From Porites lobata (Eukaryota; Cnidaria; Anthozoa; Scleractinia; Poritidae), in contig CALNXK010000043.1 of the NCBI GenBank assembly GCA_942486035.1, positions 1 to 64,000 of the forward strand: a DNA stretch of 64,000 nt, read 5' to 3'. The position numbers and the translations under genes were made by a program. The notes beneath the pieces were generated by a model. The model ran no database searches, had not been told where the DNA came from, and saw nothing but the letters and a program-made list of their open reading frames with translations. Shown here piece after piece: positions 1 to 13,700 of the stretch. Every line of letters begins with the position of its first letter. The first letter of the stretch is position 1.

Positions 1-3000
1 TGTTACCCTTGTTACCCCTGTTACCCCTGTTACCCCTGTTACCCCTTGTTACCCTTTGTTACCCCTTGTTACCCTTGTTACCCTTGTTTCCCCTATTACC
101 CTAGTTACTCCTTGCTACCCCTGTTAACCCTTGTTACCCCTGTTACCCCTTGTTAACCCTTGTTACCCCTGTTACCCTTGTTACCCCTGTTACCCCTTGT
201 TACCCCTGTTACCCCTTGTTACCCTTGTTACCCTGTTACCCCTGTTACCCTTTGTTACCCCTGTTACCCCTTGTTACCCCTGTTACCCTTGTTACCCTTG
301 TTACCCTTGTTACCCCTTGTACCCCTTGTTACCCTTGTTACCCTTGTTACCCCTGTTACCCCTTGTTAACCCTTGTTACCCCTGTTACCCTTGTTACCCC
401 TGTTACCCCTTGTTACCCCTGTTACTCCTGTTACCCCTTGTTACCCCTTGTTACCCCTTGTTACCCCTGTTACCCCTTGTTACCCTTGTTACCCCTGTTA
501 CCCCTTGTTACCCTTGTTACCCCTTGTTACCCTGTTACCCCTGTTACCCCTTGTTACCCCTTGTTACCCCCTTGTTACCCTTGTTACCCCTGTTACCCCT
601 TGTTAACCATTGTTACCCCTGTTACCCTTGTTACCCCTGTTACCCCTTGTTACCCCTGTTACTCCTGTTACCCCTTGTTACCCCTGTTACCCCTTGTTAC
701 CCTTGTTACCCTGTTACCCCTTGTTACCCTTGTTACCCCTTGTTACCCTTGTTACCCTTGTTACCCTTGTTACCCCTTGTTACCCCTGTTACCCCTTGTT
801 ACCCCTGTTACCCTTGTTACCCCTTGTTACCCTTGTTACCCCTTGTTACCCCTTGTTACCCTTGTTACCCCTTGTTACCCTTGTTACACCTTGTTACCCT
901 TATTACACCTTGTTACCCCTTGTTACCCTGTTACCCCTTCTTACCCCTGTTACCCTTTAGTACCCTTGTTACGCTTGTTACCCCTTGTTACCCTTGTTAC
1001 CCCTTGTTACCCCTGTTACCCCTTGTTACCCCTGTTACCCTTGTTACCACCCTGTTACCCCTTGTTACCCTTGTTACCCCTGTTACCCCTTGTTACCCCT
1101 TGTTACCCCTGTTACCCCTTGTTACCCCTGTTACCCCTGTTACCCCTTGTTACCCTTGCCCTTTACCCCTGTTACCCCTTGTTACCCCTGTTACCCCTTG
1201 TTACCCCTTGTTACCCCTTGTTACCCCTGTTACCCCTGTTACCCTTGTTACCCCTGTTACCCCTGTTACCCCTTGTTACCCCTGTTACCCCTTGTTACCC
1301 TTGTTACCCTTGTTACCCTTACCCCTTGTTACCCCTGTTACCCCTTGTTACCCTTGTTACCCCTGTTACCCCTGTTACCCCTTGTTACCCTTTGTTACCC
1401 CTGTTACCCCTCTTACCCCTTGTTACCCCTGTTACCTCTTGTTACCTCTTGTTACCCCTTGTTACCCCTGTTACCCTTGTTACCCCTTGTTACCCCTTGT
1501 TACCCCTTGTTACCCTTGTTACCCCTGTTACCCTTGTTACCCTTTGTTACCCCTGTTACCCCTTGTTACCCCTGTTACCTCTTGTTACCTCTTGTTACCC
1601 CTTGTTACCCCTGTTGCCCCTGTTACCCTTGTTACCCCTGTTACCCCTTGTTACCCTTGTTACCCCTGTTACCCCTTGTTACCTTTGTTACCCCTGTTAC
1701 CCTTGTTACCCTTGTTACCCTTGTTACCCCTTGTTACCCCTGTTACCCCTTGTTACCCCTGTTACCCTTGTTACCCCTTGTTACTCCTTGTTACCCCTGT
1801 TACCCCTTGTTACCCTTGTTACCCTTGTTACCCCTGTTACCCTTTGTTACCCCTGTTACCCCTTGTTACCCCTGTTACCTCTTGTTACCTCTTGCTACCC
1901 CTTTTTACCCCTGTTACCCCTGTTACCCTTGTTACCCCTGTTACCCCTTGTTATCCTTGTTACCCCTTGTTACCCCTTGTTACCCTTTGTTACCCCTTGT
2001 TAACCCTTGTTACCCCTTTTACACCTGTTACCCCTTGTTACCCCTGTTACCCCTGTTACCCCTTTTTACCCCTGTTACCCCTTGTTACCCCTGTTACCCT
2101 TTTTTGCCCTTTGTTACCCTTGTTACCCCTTGTTACCCTTGTTACCTCTTGTTACCCCTGTTACCCCTTTTACCCTTGTTACCCCTGTTACCCCTTGTTA
2201 CCCCTTGTTACCCCTTGTTACCCCTTTTACCCCTTTTACCCCGTTTACCCCTTGTTACCCTTGTTACCCCTCGTTACCCTTTGTTACCCCTTGTTAACCC
2301 TTGTTACCCCGGTTACCCTTGTTACCCCTGTTATCCCTTTTTACCCCTGTTTTTCCTGTTACCCCTTGTTACCCCTGTTACGCCTTGTTACCCCTTGTTA
2401 CCCTTGTTAACCCGGTTACCCCTTGTTACCCGTTGTTACCCTTGTTACTCCTTGTTACCCTTGTTACCCCTTGTTACCCCTGTTACCCCTTGTTAACCCT
2501 AGTTACTCCTTGTTACCCCTTGTTACCTCTTTTTACCTCTTGGTCCCCCTTGTTACCCTTGTTACCCCTTGTTACCCTTGTTACCCCTGTTACCCTTTGT
2601 TACCCCTGTTACCCCTTGTTACTTCTTGTTACCCCTGTTACTTCTTGTTACCCCTGTTACCCATTGTTACCCCTTGTTTCCCCTTTTTACCCCTGTTACC
2701 CTTGTTACCCCTGTTACCCCTTGTTACCCCTGTTACTCTTTTTAATCCTTGGTACCCGTGTTACCCCGTGTTACCCCTTGTTACCCGTTGGTACCTTCTT
2801 TACCCTTGTTGCCCTGGTTACCGTTTGTTACCCCTGTTCCCCCTGTTACCCCTTGTTACCCCTTTTTCCCCTTTGTTACCCCTTGTTATCCCTTGTTACC
2901 CCGGTTTTCCTTGTTACTGCTTGTTACTTCCTGTTATTCTTTGTTACCCCTTTTTACCCCCGTTACCCCTGTTGCGCCTGTTTCTCTTGTTACCTCTTGT

Positions 3001-3960
3001 TACCCTTGTTATCCCTTGTTACTTCTTCTTACCTTTGTTACCCTGTCTTTCCCCTTGTTACCCCTTTTTCCCCTTGTTACGCCTTGTTAGCACTTGTTTC
3101 CCTTGTTACCCCTTGTTCCCCTTGTCAGCCCTTGTTACCCCTGTTTCCCTTGTTACCCTGTGTTACTCCTGTTACTTCTTTTTCCCCTTGTTACCCCTTG
3201 TTACCCCTTGTTCCCCTTGTCATTCCTTGTTACCCCTGTTTCCCTTGTTACCCTTTGTTACCCCTGTTACCCCTTGTTACCCTTGTTACCCTTTGTTACC
3301 CCTTGTTACCCTTGTTACCCCTCTATTTCTTTTACGCTTGTTACCCCTTGTTACCCCTTGTTCCTCTGGTTACTCTTTGTTACCTCTTGTTACCCCCATC
3401 ACCTCTTGTGACCCCTGTTTCCCTTGTTGCCGCTTGTTACCCTTGTTATCCCTTCCTACCCGTTCTTTCCTTTGTTACCCTTTGTTACCCCTGGTTACCC
3501 CTCTTAACCCTTGTTACCCCTTGTTCCCCTTGTTACCCCTTATTACCTGTGTTCCCCTTGTTCCCCTTGTTACCTCTTGTTACCCCTTGTTACCCCTTGT
3601 ACCCCTTGTTCTCCTTATTACCCCTTGTTACCCTATGTTACATCTTTTTACCCTGTGTTACCATTTGTTGCCCTGTTGTACTCTGTGTTACCCTTTGTTA
3701 CCCCGTGTTACCGTTTGTTACCTTTTGGTAGCCTTTGTTTCCCTGTGTTACCCTTGGCTACCCTGTGTTACCCTTTGTGACCCCTTGTTACCCTGTTTTA
3801 CCCTTTGTTGCCCTGTGGTACCCTTTGTTATCCTTTTTATCCCTTTGTTACCCTGAGTTGCCCTTTATTATCCTGTGTTATTCCTTGTTACTCTTTGTTA
3901 CCCTGTCTTACCCTGTGTTACCGTGTGTTACTCTTTCTTACCCTGTGTTACCCTTAGAGC
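1..3960. repeat. GTTACCCCT/GTTACCCTT minisatellite, about 4 kb, open at left edge
   Basis: The whole stretch is built from 9-10 bp units of the form GTTACCC followed by CTT, CT, TT or T. Order is nearly perfect in the first 2 kb and becomes more degenerate to the right; from about 3640 the units drift to GTTACCCTGT and GTTACCCTTT. The array starts before the window and fades at about 3960. The - strand is a series of G3-G4 runs separated by 5-6 bases (GGGGTAACAAGGGG), which fits G-quadruplex-forming sequence. Long open frames here (Leu/Pro/Val/Thr/Cys/Tyr only) are artefacts of the unit length. It is not the metazoan telomere repeat (CCCTAA). Since PANK4 exons upstream of 4730 are not in the window, the array probably lies in a PANK4 intron. 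Confidence 0.95.
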
Positions 3961-4729
3961 TCAGCCTTGTGAAGTGTAGTTATTGGTCTGATACATTACA
4001 CGCTATTGTTGAATGTGGAAGTGCATTTATTTAGGGTATTGGTAAAGCCGGAATGCAAATGTTAGTTGACTACCCCCTGCTCTTTACATATATGGTGGTA
4101 ATATTGATGTAAGTGTTGTTTTGAGGAGCAAAGGAACCCTTGTATGTAACTCATCTTTTAGTACAGTCGACTCTCTCTTAACGGACACCTCTATAAGACG
4201 GACACCTCCATAAAATGGACACCTAGAGTTGGTCCCTGCCTTTCTTTACTCCCTTTATTTGACTCTCTATAAGACGGTCTCCTCTCTAAGACGGACACTT
4301 AGTACCGGTCCCAAAGGTGTCCGTCTTAGAGAGAGTTGACTGTATATTTAACAGAACATCTCCGTCTCTCCTGCACACATTTGTTGTTGATACTGTGCTC
4401 AACTTTCCAATGCCATTCCAGATAATTCTTACTTACACCAACACATCCCGAGTAAACGCCTTCAGGCGTCTTCTTGTTATTCATGAATCAGGATAAAATT
4501 TTAATATAAATTTAATTTTGAACTGTAACATTATATGCTGGAAAGATGTTTATTAAAACTCCATTAGCAATACGCACCTTGAACCTTCATGTTAAAGACT
4601 AACCAGTATTTTAGTTCCAATCATTGAATTGGTGTCAGTTGAAAGGCCAAAGCTAAAGCTAACCATTATTGGAACGACACTCTGTAAACCATGCCTCTTT
4701 AAACTATGCTTTGGTTGCTATGGTTACAG
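3961..4729 (+). other. non-coding sequence upstream of first visible PANK4 exon
   Basis: No exon could be recognised here. In particular, I found nothing matching the conserved PANK4 segment that should precede the exon at 4730 (the region around NIGSGVSI in human PANK4). The only structured element is the foldback at 4162-4344. The stretch is therefore best read as the right end of an intron that also contains the minisatellite. The 3' splice site TGGTTACAG ends at 4729. Confidence 0.6.
4162..4344. mobile_element. Tigger/pogo-like MITE, about 180 bp
   Basis: The ends form an inverted repeat: TACAGTCGACTCTCTCTTAA at the left and the complementary TTAGAGAGAGTTGACTGTA at the right, bounded by TA. 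Inside, the motif 'aagacggacacct' is repeated. TIRs beginning CAGTYGA with TA flanks are typical of non-autonomous Tc1/mariner-pogo (Tigger) elements. No transposase is present. Confidence 0.7.
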
Positions 4730-7700
4730 GTCTTGTCTGAAACTCAGTTTGAGCGAGTTGGTGGTACAAGCATGGGAGGAGGAACGTTCTGGGGCCTGGG
4801 CTCTCTGCTCACCAAAGCCAAGGTACTTTTCTTGCGGGACAATTAAGCAATTCCTTATCTCATACACATCCGTTTCTTGTGCCGTCACATAACGCTTCTC
4901 CTGTGGGGAAGAACGTTGCGTGACAACACAAACAACGGCTGCGTACTAGGCAATAGGTACCTTAAGATCTGACGATGCGACGGAAACGAAAACGTCAAAA
5001 AAAACAATAACAACTTCAGGAGAGTTTGACAAAGTAAGTGGGTAAGAATAATCGCGATAAAAATTGAAAGAACGCAAATTCACTTTTTTAAGCGACATTT
5101 TCGCTGCCATCGCGTCCTTTGATATTAAAGTCCCCAATGCCAAGCGGGCATTACGCTCGCTCTTGTATAGTAGTTAACGAGAACACAGGCCTCGCTGCAT
5201 CTTCCCGCTTCCGAAGCTTACCATATGGTAATAAATGTTATTTAATTTGCAGGGTTTTGATGATTTACTAGAGCTGGCGACAAAGGGGCGCCACCAGAAC
5301 GTGGACATGCTGGTATGACAGATTGGTTTTCTCAGACTTTGAAGATTTTTTTAGATATTTTTCAAGACTAATATATTTTTTTTACATCGCTACAAGTCGT
5401 TTCGCTGCAACCAAGTTTGTGTATTAAACAGTTTAAAACAATTTAGAATGAACTACAAACGGGTTAAGTTAGCGAAACGACTTTACAACTTTGCAGCGAA
5501 TCGACGTCATTATGCAGCGAAACGACCATACTCCGATGGTATGGCGGGCTACGGGCTCTCTCCACTTCGTAACTTCGTGCTCTCATATCGAATAAAAAAT
5601 TCCTAGGCGTTACTAAATCTTACTACGAACATTCTCAAATATCTTGTATCCAATTTTCATTGAATGAAGGCTAAAGGAAGGGACAATTTGCAACTGATTT
5701 TAGCTATGGAGGAAATAGAAGATAAACAGAAGCTGATAAAGATAAAATTCAAAGCGAGGTGGTAACTCAGTGCGACGTAACGCCTTCTGGTTAAGGACTG
5801 CGTTCAGTTTTTTATTTGTTGTTGTTGTTTTCGCGGTTCAGTGTTTTTAAACTTTGGTTCAGTTTTTAGTCACAGCATGGAAATCAATCGGCATCTAACT
5901 TCTTCTTATAATATCGAATACATTATCCAAACGGAAGGTGAAGGGAATTGGCGAATTTCAATGCCAGAGGATGATCAAAACCCAAATTCTCTAAACTAAT
6001 ATACGGTAAAATATATAGCATCCAGAAAGAAGAATTACTAATCACATCTTGAACGTCTATTGCCCAGGTGAGAGACATCTACGGTGGCGCGTACGATACA
6101 TTGAAACTACCAGGAGATCTAACAGCGAGCAGCTTTGGAAAAACGGTGCGATCTCCGCGGGATGAACACCACGGTTTGTATTAACTTATTTTTACTTCTT
6201 ACAGGGGTAGAATTAAAAGTTCGCGCGTTAAGGACGTCGTTTCCTTACAGGACTCTTACAACAGAGATAAAGCTTGTTTAATTATGGTTTCTTTTTCCCT
6301 TTTAGCTGGACAGTTCGCCGAAGCAGACATTGCTAAGAGTCTTTTACATATGATCAGTAACGACATAGGCCAGGTAAGGTGAAGTACAAGTCTTAATGTG
6401 CATGTGGAAAGGTACTCAGGCAGCTTACATTCTGTCAGAGCCGGTCGGCAATACAAGGCCTGTTGTAGAGAGAACAGGAAGCTTAAGCAATCACGATGAC
6501 AGCGACAAGAACGTCAACTTTGAACGTTGACTTTGCTAAATACAGTGATATATCAACAGTACGAGGGGATAGCGCTCGGAAAGGATCAACAGCGACTTCC
6601 GGTGCCCAATTTCCCGCGCTGTCATTGGTCAAGCCAACAGATTTTCCTTTCTAGAGGTTTATAGTTTTATAGCTAGAGCCCCCCTCCCCCCCGCCCCCCG
6701 AGAGCTTGATCGCAGGTTTATACTTTTGTTTTGTCCAATTTTAGATTGCCTCGCTTTATGCCAAGCTGAATGGCTTAAAGAAAATCTACTTTAGTGGTTA
6801 TTTCATCCGCGGTAATCCAGTCACGATGCATACTATCTCCTACGGCATCAACTACTGGTCCAAGGTAAGCATGCTTTAGTTTTCTTTGGGAGTGAAACGT
6901 TTATCAAATATCTGTCAAAGAGTTGTAGGAGACAGTGCCATTAACTTTGCTGGTTTCTTTTATTTTGAAAATAGTTCTTTGTGCCCAAAACACCTTTTTA
7001 AGTAGTAAAGTGGTGTGGGAATTATCCGTTTTTTGTGTTGGCGTTTCACTGGTACTGATGTATACATGGGGAATTTTTCAGGGAACTCAACAGCCTTTAT
7101 TTCTGAGACACGAAGGTTATCTTGGTGCTATTGGAGCGTTCTTAAAAGGAGCTGATGAAGACGGTACGTTTAAGTCCCTTTTTGTACATCATCATGTGTT
7201 TCAAAAACTCATCAAAATAATAAGAAGGATATAAAATTAGCCTATCAAATTGGAAAACACACACCACAGGGGAATTGTCACTTGCCCTAAGAGCACATTT
7301 TTCATTTTTCATCTTTTATTCATTATTATTTTCGATTTAAGAATACCGTGTGTGAATTACCTTCTTCCTTTCACGAACACCCTCAGTGCGATAGGCACTT
7401 TTTGGTGTTTCTTGCTGACACGATTGTTGTCCAGTTTTATGTATATTCCATCCTTCCCCGCAGCGCCCGCGCTGAAAATCGTTGCTCATTGGTTCATGGC
7501 AGGAGCTCTTAACCCGGAACTCCCATACTGAGCCTATGTCATGGCGTTTTTACGGACCAGTTTATTTTTAGATACATTTTAGGGTACTTTTTCTCGCGAA
7601 AATAGAATCTGCACCATGTCTATGAGCGCATTTGAAGTATAAGATATCAAAAAGGAAAAATAAAAATATATACCATTTTTAGGTCTGTAGGTTTTGCTAA

Positions 7701-10700
7701 CTGGCTTGTGGAATTTAAAAGATACTCAAAATTCGCGCAAAACCATTCTAAAAGTAAACTTGGAAGTTGCTCACTCCGGGTTATTGCCTCCTTTTCGTGG
7801 CCATCATCACTAATCTGTGTAACCTTAATTATTCAACATTTACAGTTGACTTTTCTGTAAGCAAACTTAACGGTTTGACATGGAGAGAGAACTATGCAGG
7901 AAGTTCTGGTCTGTCAGCTGCAAAACGGCCTGCTGATTTGATGAGTGCAAGGAATGCTGATTCTGTTAGGGTAAGCTGTATTGGTTTGAGACTTTTGAGT
8001 ATATCGTCAACTTCATTAAGATATCCAGTGTTTTAGACTCGACAGATCACGAAATAAGAGTTTACTGAAAGGTAGTCTCCTTCGCAGCCGCTTGAACCGT
8101 AGTCACGCAATGCTCCTCGCTCCAACGCGTGGGGGCGGGGAGCATTGCGTGACTCCTACCCTAGCGGCGGCAAAGTCACGCAATGCTCCCCGGTTACAAA
8201 ACCTGTGGTTGTAGACTTTTTCATTTTTCCAAAAATCCTTAGGTTTTTGGATTATTTTAACTTAGAAAATTAGATCTTAAAGCTTAGCTCTATTTTATCA
8301 TTTTAAAAAAGACAAAATAAAATCAGAGTTTTCTTCATAAATTAGGCTGATTTAGCGACAGAACGGGAACCCCAGTTGACGACGGCGCGTGTAAATCAAA
8401 CTACAGGCTTGACCAATGGCAGAGCGGCAAATTGAGCACCGGAAGTCGTGTTTAGTCCTTTCTGCGCGCTTTCTCTTCGTCAACTGACGTTCCCGTCTTG
8501 TTGCTAAATCAGCCAATTGTCAAAGCTAAGGTGAATCGGCTACCATGAAAAGATTCAAAACCTGACGTTTCGAGCTTTTCTATCTCATCACAGTGGCAAA
8601 ATTACGTTATCAACTCAGTCATAACTGAGCTAAATTATTCAGTTTTAAGGGCTGTCTATGAAAGGCATTCCTGTGGTTTAATTCATTCATTTATTCATGT
8701 ATTTCAGTGTGACGTTTTAGAGATGGATCAATTTACTCACACGCTCGTTCCATTCCCTCTCCTCGCTTCCCCCGGAGACTACTTCCCTGACACCCAGGAC
8801 CTCACGGTTGATACTGAGGCGAGAGAATATTGGTTACAATGCTTCGAAGACGCGTTGGACAAAGTAAGGTTGATTGTTTTAAAATCTCTTGGGCTTTATT
8901 TTAGTGTTCTCGATTTCTGCCTTATTGAAGCAAACTTCGGGCAGACTTTCGGATTGGAATGCATCATTTAAACGTTGAGTTCACCGATTAATTGACCACT
9001 GTTCAAACGGGGGGTCAAGTTAACTTTTACTTCTGGGAACTTCTGGCACTGTTAGTAGTGGGGGGAAACAAGTGGCCAATAGCTGACCGGCGCGTCCCCA
9101 GTACCAACCCTCAAACAATTGCGGGACATATTTCGGCTCCGGTCTTCTTGTCGTTTCTAAAGTAGCGAATGTAGCGAATATTAAAAGACTGTAAACAAAT
9201 CTATGGTGTTCGTTTTTAGCGCAAGTTCAACGAATTCAGTGTTATGCTCACTTCTATTTAATGCCTTTAGGTTGTCGAGCGAGCAATAGCCTGCCAACCT
9301 GAGTCCACGGATGCCAAAGAAAGAGCAGAAAAGTTTCGCAAGAAATTTTGTCTTCGTCTGAATGTTCTCAAGCAACAGCCTGCGTGAGTTTCTTATAAAA
9401 TTCATTCTTTTGCCTCTGCTCCTAATGTTCCTAATTTAATCGGCATTTGCCACTCTAAAAACAAGAAGAGGACTGGCGGTGAATGTCCCGCAATGGTTCC
9501 TGGGATCGTTACTGGTGACGTGTCGGTCAGCTATTGGCCAATTTTTCCCCGTCCCTTGTAACAGTCCCAGAAGTCTTAACGAATGTAAACTCGTCCCAGT
9601 TTCTTTCTCGTTTCTAAAGTGGCGAATTGCTCAGCTAATGTGGCGAGTTGTTTCCTTTTCTTTTCGTCACAGGGCTTACGGAACATTGAATGTACGCAGT
9701 TTGTTAGACGTCAGAGAACAGTACCTCAACGAGTTTAGCTTTCCTGATCCTTACGCAGAGGTAATGACTCAAGCGGATTCATCGATTATGAACTTTCATC
9801 TCAGGCTAAGTTGATCTGACGCCTTTTCAATACGCATCGTTTTATCGCTCAGTGGTGACCCACCACAGAGCGGCAAACAAGCCATTTTAGACATGTGCGA
9901 TTTAGTTTTGAATAATCGTTCCCCGTCTTTTATTGTTAATCCAGTTTCCTTTGCCGTTTTTCCGTCAGGTAAAACAACAAGAAAACGAGGCTGCCCTTCT
10001 TCTCTTGTCCAAACGACTTGAAGAATTAGACACGTTGCCATGGGAACTGCGGCAGCGTGCTTTGGTAAAAGGAGTAATAGCAGGAAACTTTTTCGACTGG
10101 GGTGCAAAGGAAGTCGCTAAGTAACTAAACCTTCAAGATGTTATAACTTAATGCGATATTCTGAAACGAAGACAAAATTTCAAAACATATTACAAACAAC
10201 TGCATCTGTAAAAACACACATTAATTTTACTGCTCCACTCATAAAGAAATTTAAAGCTTAAATTCCTTCGAGTATTCCTCATTCTAAGCCCTTTTTCTCG
10301 CCTTTTTACCCACTGCCTGTTTTTCACTTCAGTTTCCGGTCATTTTAAAAACAAACCATCCACCTTCATACACAAACCGTCCCCTGGCCCTTGCTTTTTA
10401 AAATCAAACCTTTTTTCGCCTTTTTCAAGGAACGTCTAAAATGCTTTTATCCGAACAACTTTTTTCTTCTTTAGACTCATGGAAGAAGGTCATTTTGACT
10501 TTGGCTCAGCAATGAAGAAGTTGCAAGGTAATATAACGCGATTATACCCAGTATTTTTTGACAGTACCTTCTCCAGAACTCTATATACTCAAATATGTTT
10601 CTGCTAAACATTTAAATTTGCATTTAGCCCGGCCGTGGTTGAAAGATGACCTGCATGCGTGGATTGAGCGATTAAAGGTCAGTCTTCTTTTAAATAGCTC

Positions 10701-13700
10701 AGTCGCGTGTCCCTTATGGCAACGTAATTGTATTGTATTATTCACTGACGAACGCATCTGCAGTTTTAGTAGTCTACTCGACTTTTTTATTGCAGGGACC
10801 TCCTCATAAATTGGCTGTCGTATTTGTGGACAACAGCGGCGTGGATATTATATTAGGAATGTTTCCTTTTATCAGAGAACTCCTTTCACGTGGAACAAAG
10901 GTATAGTAGCTATTTGAAGCTGTCCTATAGCTAAAAGCCAGCGGAAAATAAGAAGCCTTCGTTTCGTAAGGTTGGGAAATATCGTGCACTTGCGGGGAGA
11001 GACTGAACTGGGGGCCAAACGAGATTGAGCGGTTTTTTAATCTGCTGAACAATGCCACCGAAAGCAAGGAAAAGAAAAATAGAACCTCTTTCTCAGGAAT
11101 GGAAATAAAGCTTTATTACTAAGTTGCTTGCAAACTAGCAAGCTTTATTGGCAGGTTTTTGGAGGCTTGTTGACGTGTTTGTTACTCTTTTTTCTTGTCA
11201 TGCCCTTACAAAACATTTTATATAAGATTTGCGTGATGCGTGACTATTTTGCGTGACATTTTCAGGTAGTTATGGCTGCCAACTCATACCCAGCCCTTAA
11301 TGATGTTATGTTCAGTGAACTTGTAATTCTAACCGAGAGTGTAGCAGATTTATGCCCCGAAATAAGGTATGCTTGGCTATTGTTTTCTGTGATTGACAAG
11401 TGAGAAACAGATACTGACTCTGGTATTGATCTATCATCATCACCATCATCGTCATTTCATCATTATCGTCGTCACTCTCAACACCATCAACGCCGTCATC
11501 CTCTCATCATCTTCCACTGCACTTTATTTGAGTATCAATGCCTAAAGTGAGAATGAACTGACTGAATGAACTATATTTTTACGTCTCCTACTAAAGACTC
11601 GACCGTCATTTTACGTGATCATTCGAGACACGCGAAGGTCTAGCTGTGAGCAAGGCAAAAAGCAAATAATACTCTGGGTACTGTTCCCGTTCCAAGGATC
11701 AAACCCACCACCTCCCGCTCTGCAGACAAATCCTCTAACGACTTAGCTAGTCCTGCCGCGGTCTATATATTTATCGTACGACTATCAAATTAGGGAAATC
11801 ATTGTAGAGATAAAAAACAGGAAGTATTTCCAACAGAATTACTTTAAGTATAGTCATATGCATATATAGACTAATTTCTACTGTTTGGTTTCGTTGTGTC
11901 GCTAACTACTAGAGCCCTGTTACCCACTTGCTAAAATGTTACTATAAATGTTTACCTGTCCTAGGGCTGCATATAAGGAAGGACGCTTAGTTCCCATGGA
12001 GTCAGGAATCGGATCCCCCTGTTTAGACTGCAGGTATGTCGATGTCTTTTTAACAAGTCTTCTACTCATCGCAAGACCGAATACATCTTCTTCTAAACAT
12101 ACCACCTGATGTAAACTATGTTTATGCTATTATTTGTTATTATGATTTAATGCTTGTTCCACCCGCAAAGTCCATTTTGTTTAGTTTGTTTCCAGTTATT
12201 TACGCACCCTTTCTCGCCATGGAACTAAACGGTAGTTAAGAAATTACTCATAAATGATACTGTTATATGGCTGGAAATTTTTCCTAAAAGTGTGCGCTCT
12301 CATTGGTTACTTCGAGGTCACATGACATCAAACTATTAAACTTTTTCCCGCCAACATTGCAACATCTTTGACGTCAGAGAGTAACAGTGCACTGTTACCC
12401 GGGAATGTTGACCGACGACCGCCGTTACAGCGAGGTTTAATGAATTAAAACAAATCACTTAATGGCTGGTCCCAAGGGAAACACTTAATTTTGTTTCCCG
12501 AGAATCTCAATGTTTCTAGAGGCGGAGCCGAGGAAAACATTGTGATTCTCGGGAAACAAAATTAATTGTTTCCCTCGGGACCAAAACATTGTGAAATATG
12601 GAAGAAAGGCCAATTTAAGCACTAAAACCTGCTTCGACATCTCAGAATTACAAAAAAACTAGAGAAATTGCTCAAAATGCAAAAAGTTGCTCGGAACGAA
12701 AAAAGTTGCTCGAAATACGAGAAGTTGCTAAAAAGTTGTCGAACAACTTGTGGAAAACCCTAACTTCAAATATAGTTTGCTAGTGAACAAAAAAAACAGT
12801 TGGGGTGAATAGCCAAGAACGTGGAACGATTTACACCTCGAATTAATAAATTTACATCGAAACGACTTGTATAGAAACAACTTTGTATCAAAACGACCGT
12901 TAACCTGTGTCACGGCGTTCTCGCTCATTTTGTTGTTATTGCCAATTACGCTTCCTTATGCGCTATGGAAGTTAAAGTTAACGAAGAAATTACTTGTAAA
13001 CGAAAAAAACTTAGCTTCTTTTCCCAACAAATATACTTTTCACGAGGGGGTAAACACCGGGTAGTTACCATTTTAATGAAAAAAACCGGATATTTCGGTT
13101 GGAAAATCAAATGGTTCGCGCCATTCCGTTTGGGAAGCTTCAGAAATATGGGCTGTGATTTTAGGCGATGCAATTTTTCTACTCTTTTTAGTCTGTTCAG
13201 CTGATTTGGAAAGTACTTTGTGGCGGGTTGTGCTCCCACAACATCAAATTTTACACTTTTATGTTTAAGCAAAGGATTTCCACCCGGGTGTTTTGTGTAA
13301 ATGGTAAGTACCCAGCGTTTCACGAGAAGCCCATTTCAATTCTTTATGCATTTACTACAGTGTTCGGTACATGATTGTCACCTAGAAAAAAAACGTCGTC
13401 AGTATGCCGGAAATAACTCCAGACACCAACACGTGACAGACCATGGCAAGTCCTGTCGTGCTACTGTTTGGCAATCCCGTAACACTTTAATTCTCCCAGC
13501 GTGTGGTAGCCCTTCTCGTCGTATCCATCATGTTCGCCTGTGTCTCCAAATCTGAGCTGTTTGACCGGAAGTTTTGTTTTGTCTGTCAGGAGACCGCTGT
13601 CTTCACGCCATTGGTGGTCATTTTTGTCACAGTGGCAGCCTTGGTGTGAGTTTGCACATGAATTAGTCGTCCCGCATGCACACTTGTTACTTTCAGGCGA

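Noticed and set aside
131..3856. Several very long open frames (up to 759 codons) of Leu/Pro/Val/Thr/Cys/Tyr
   Set aside because: They are translations of the 9-10 bp minisatellite in overlapping frames; there is no domain, no codon structure and the same pattern in all frames.
1..3960. Subtelomeric or telomeric array
   Set aside because: The unit is GTTACCC(C)(T)T, not CCCTAA/TTAGGG, and the array appears to lie within a gene.
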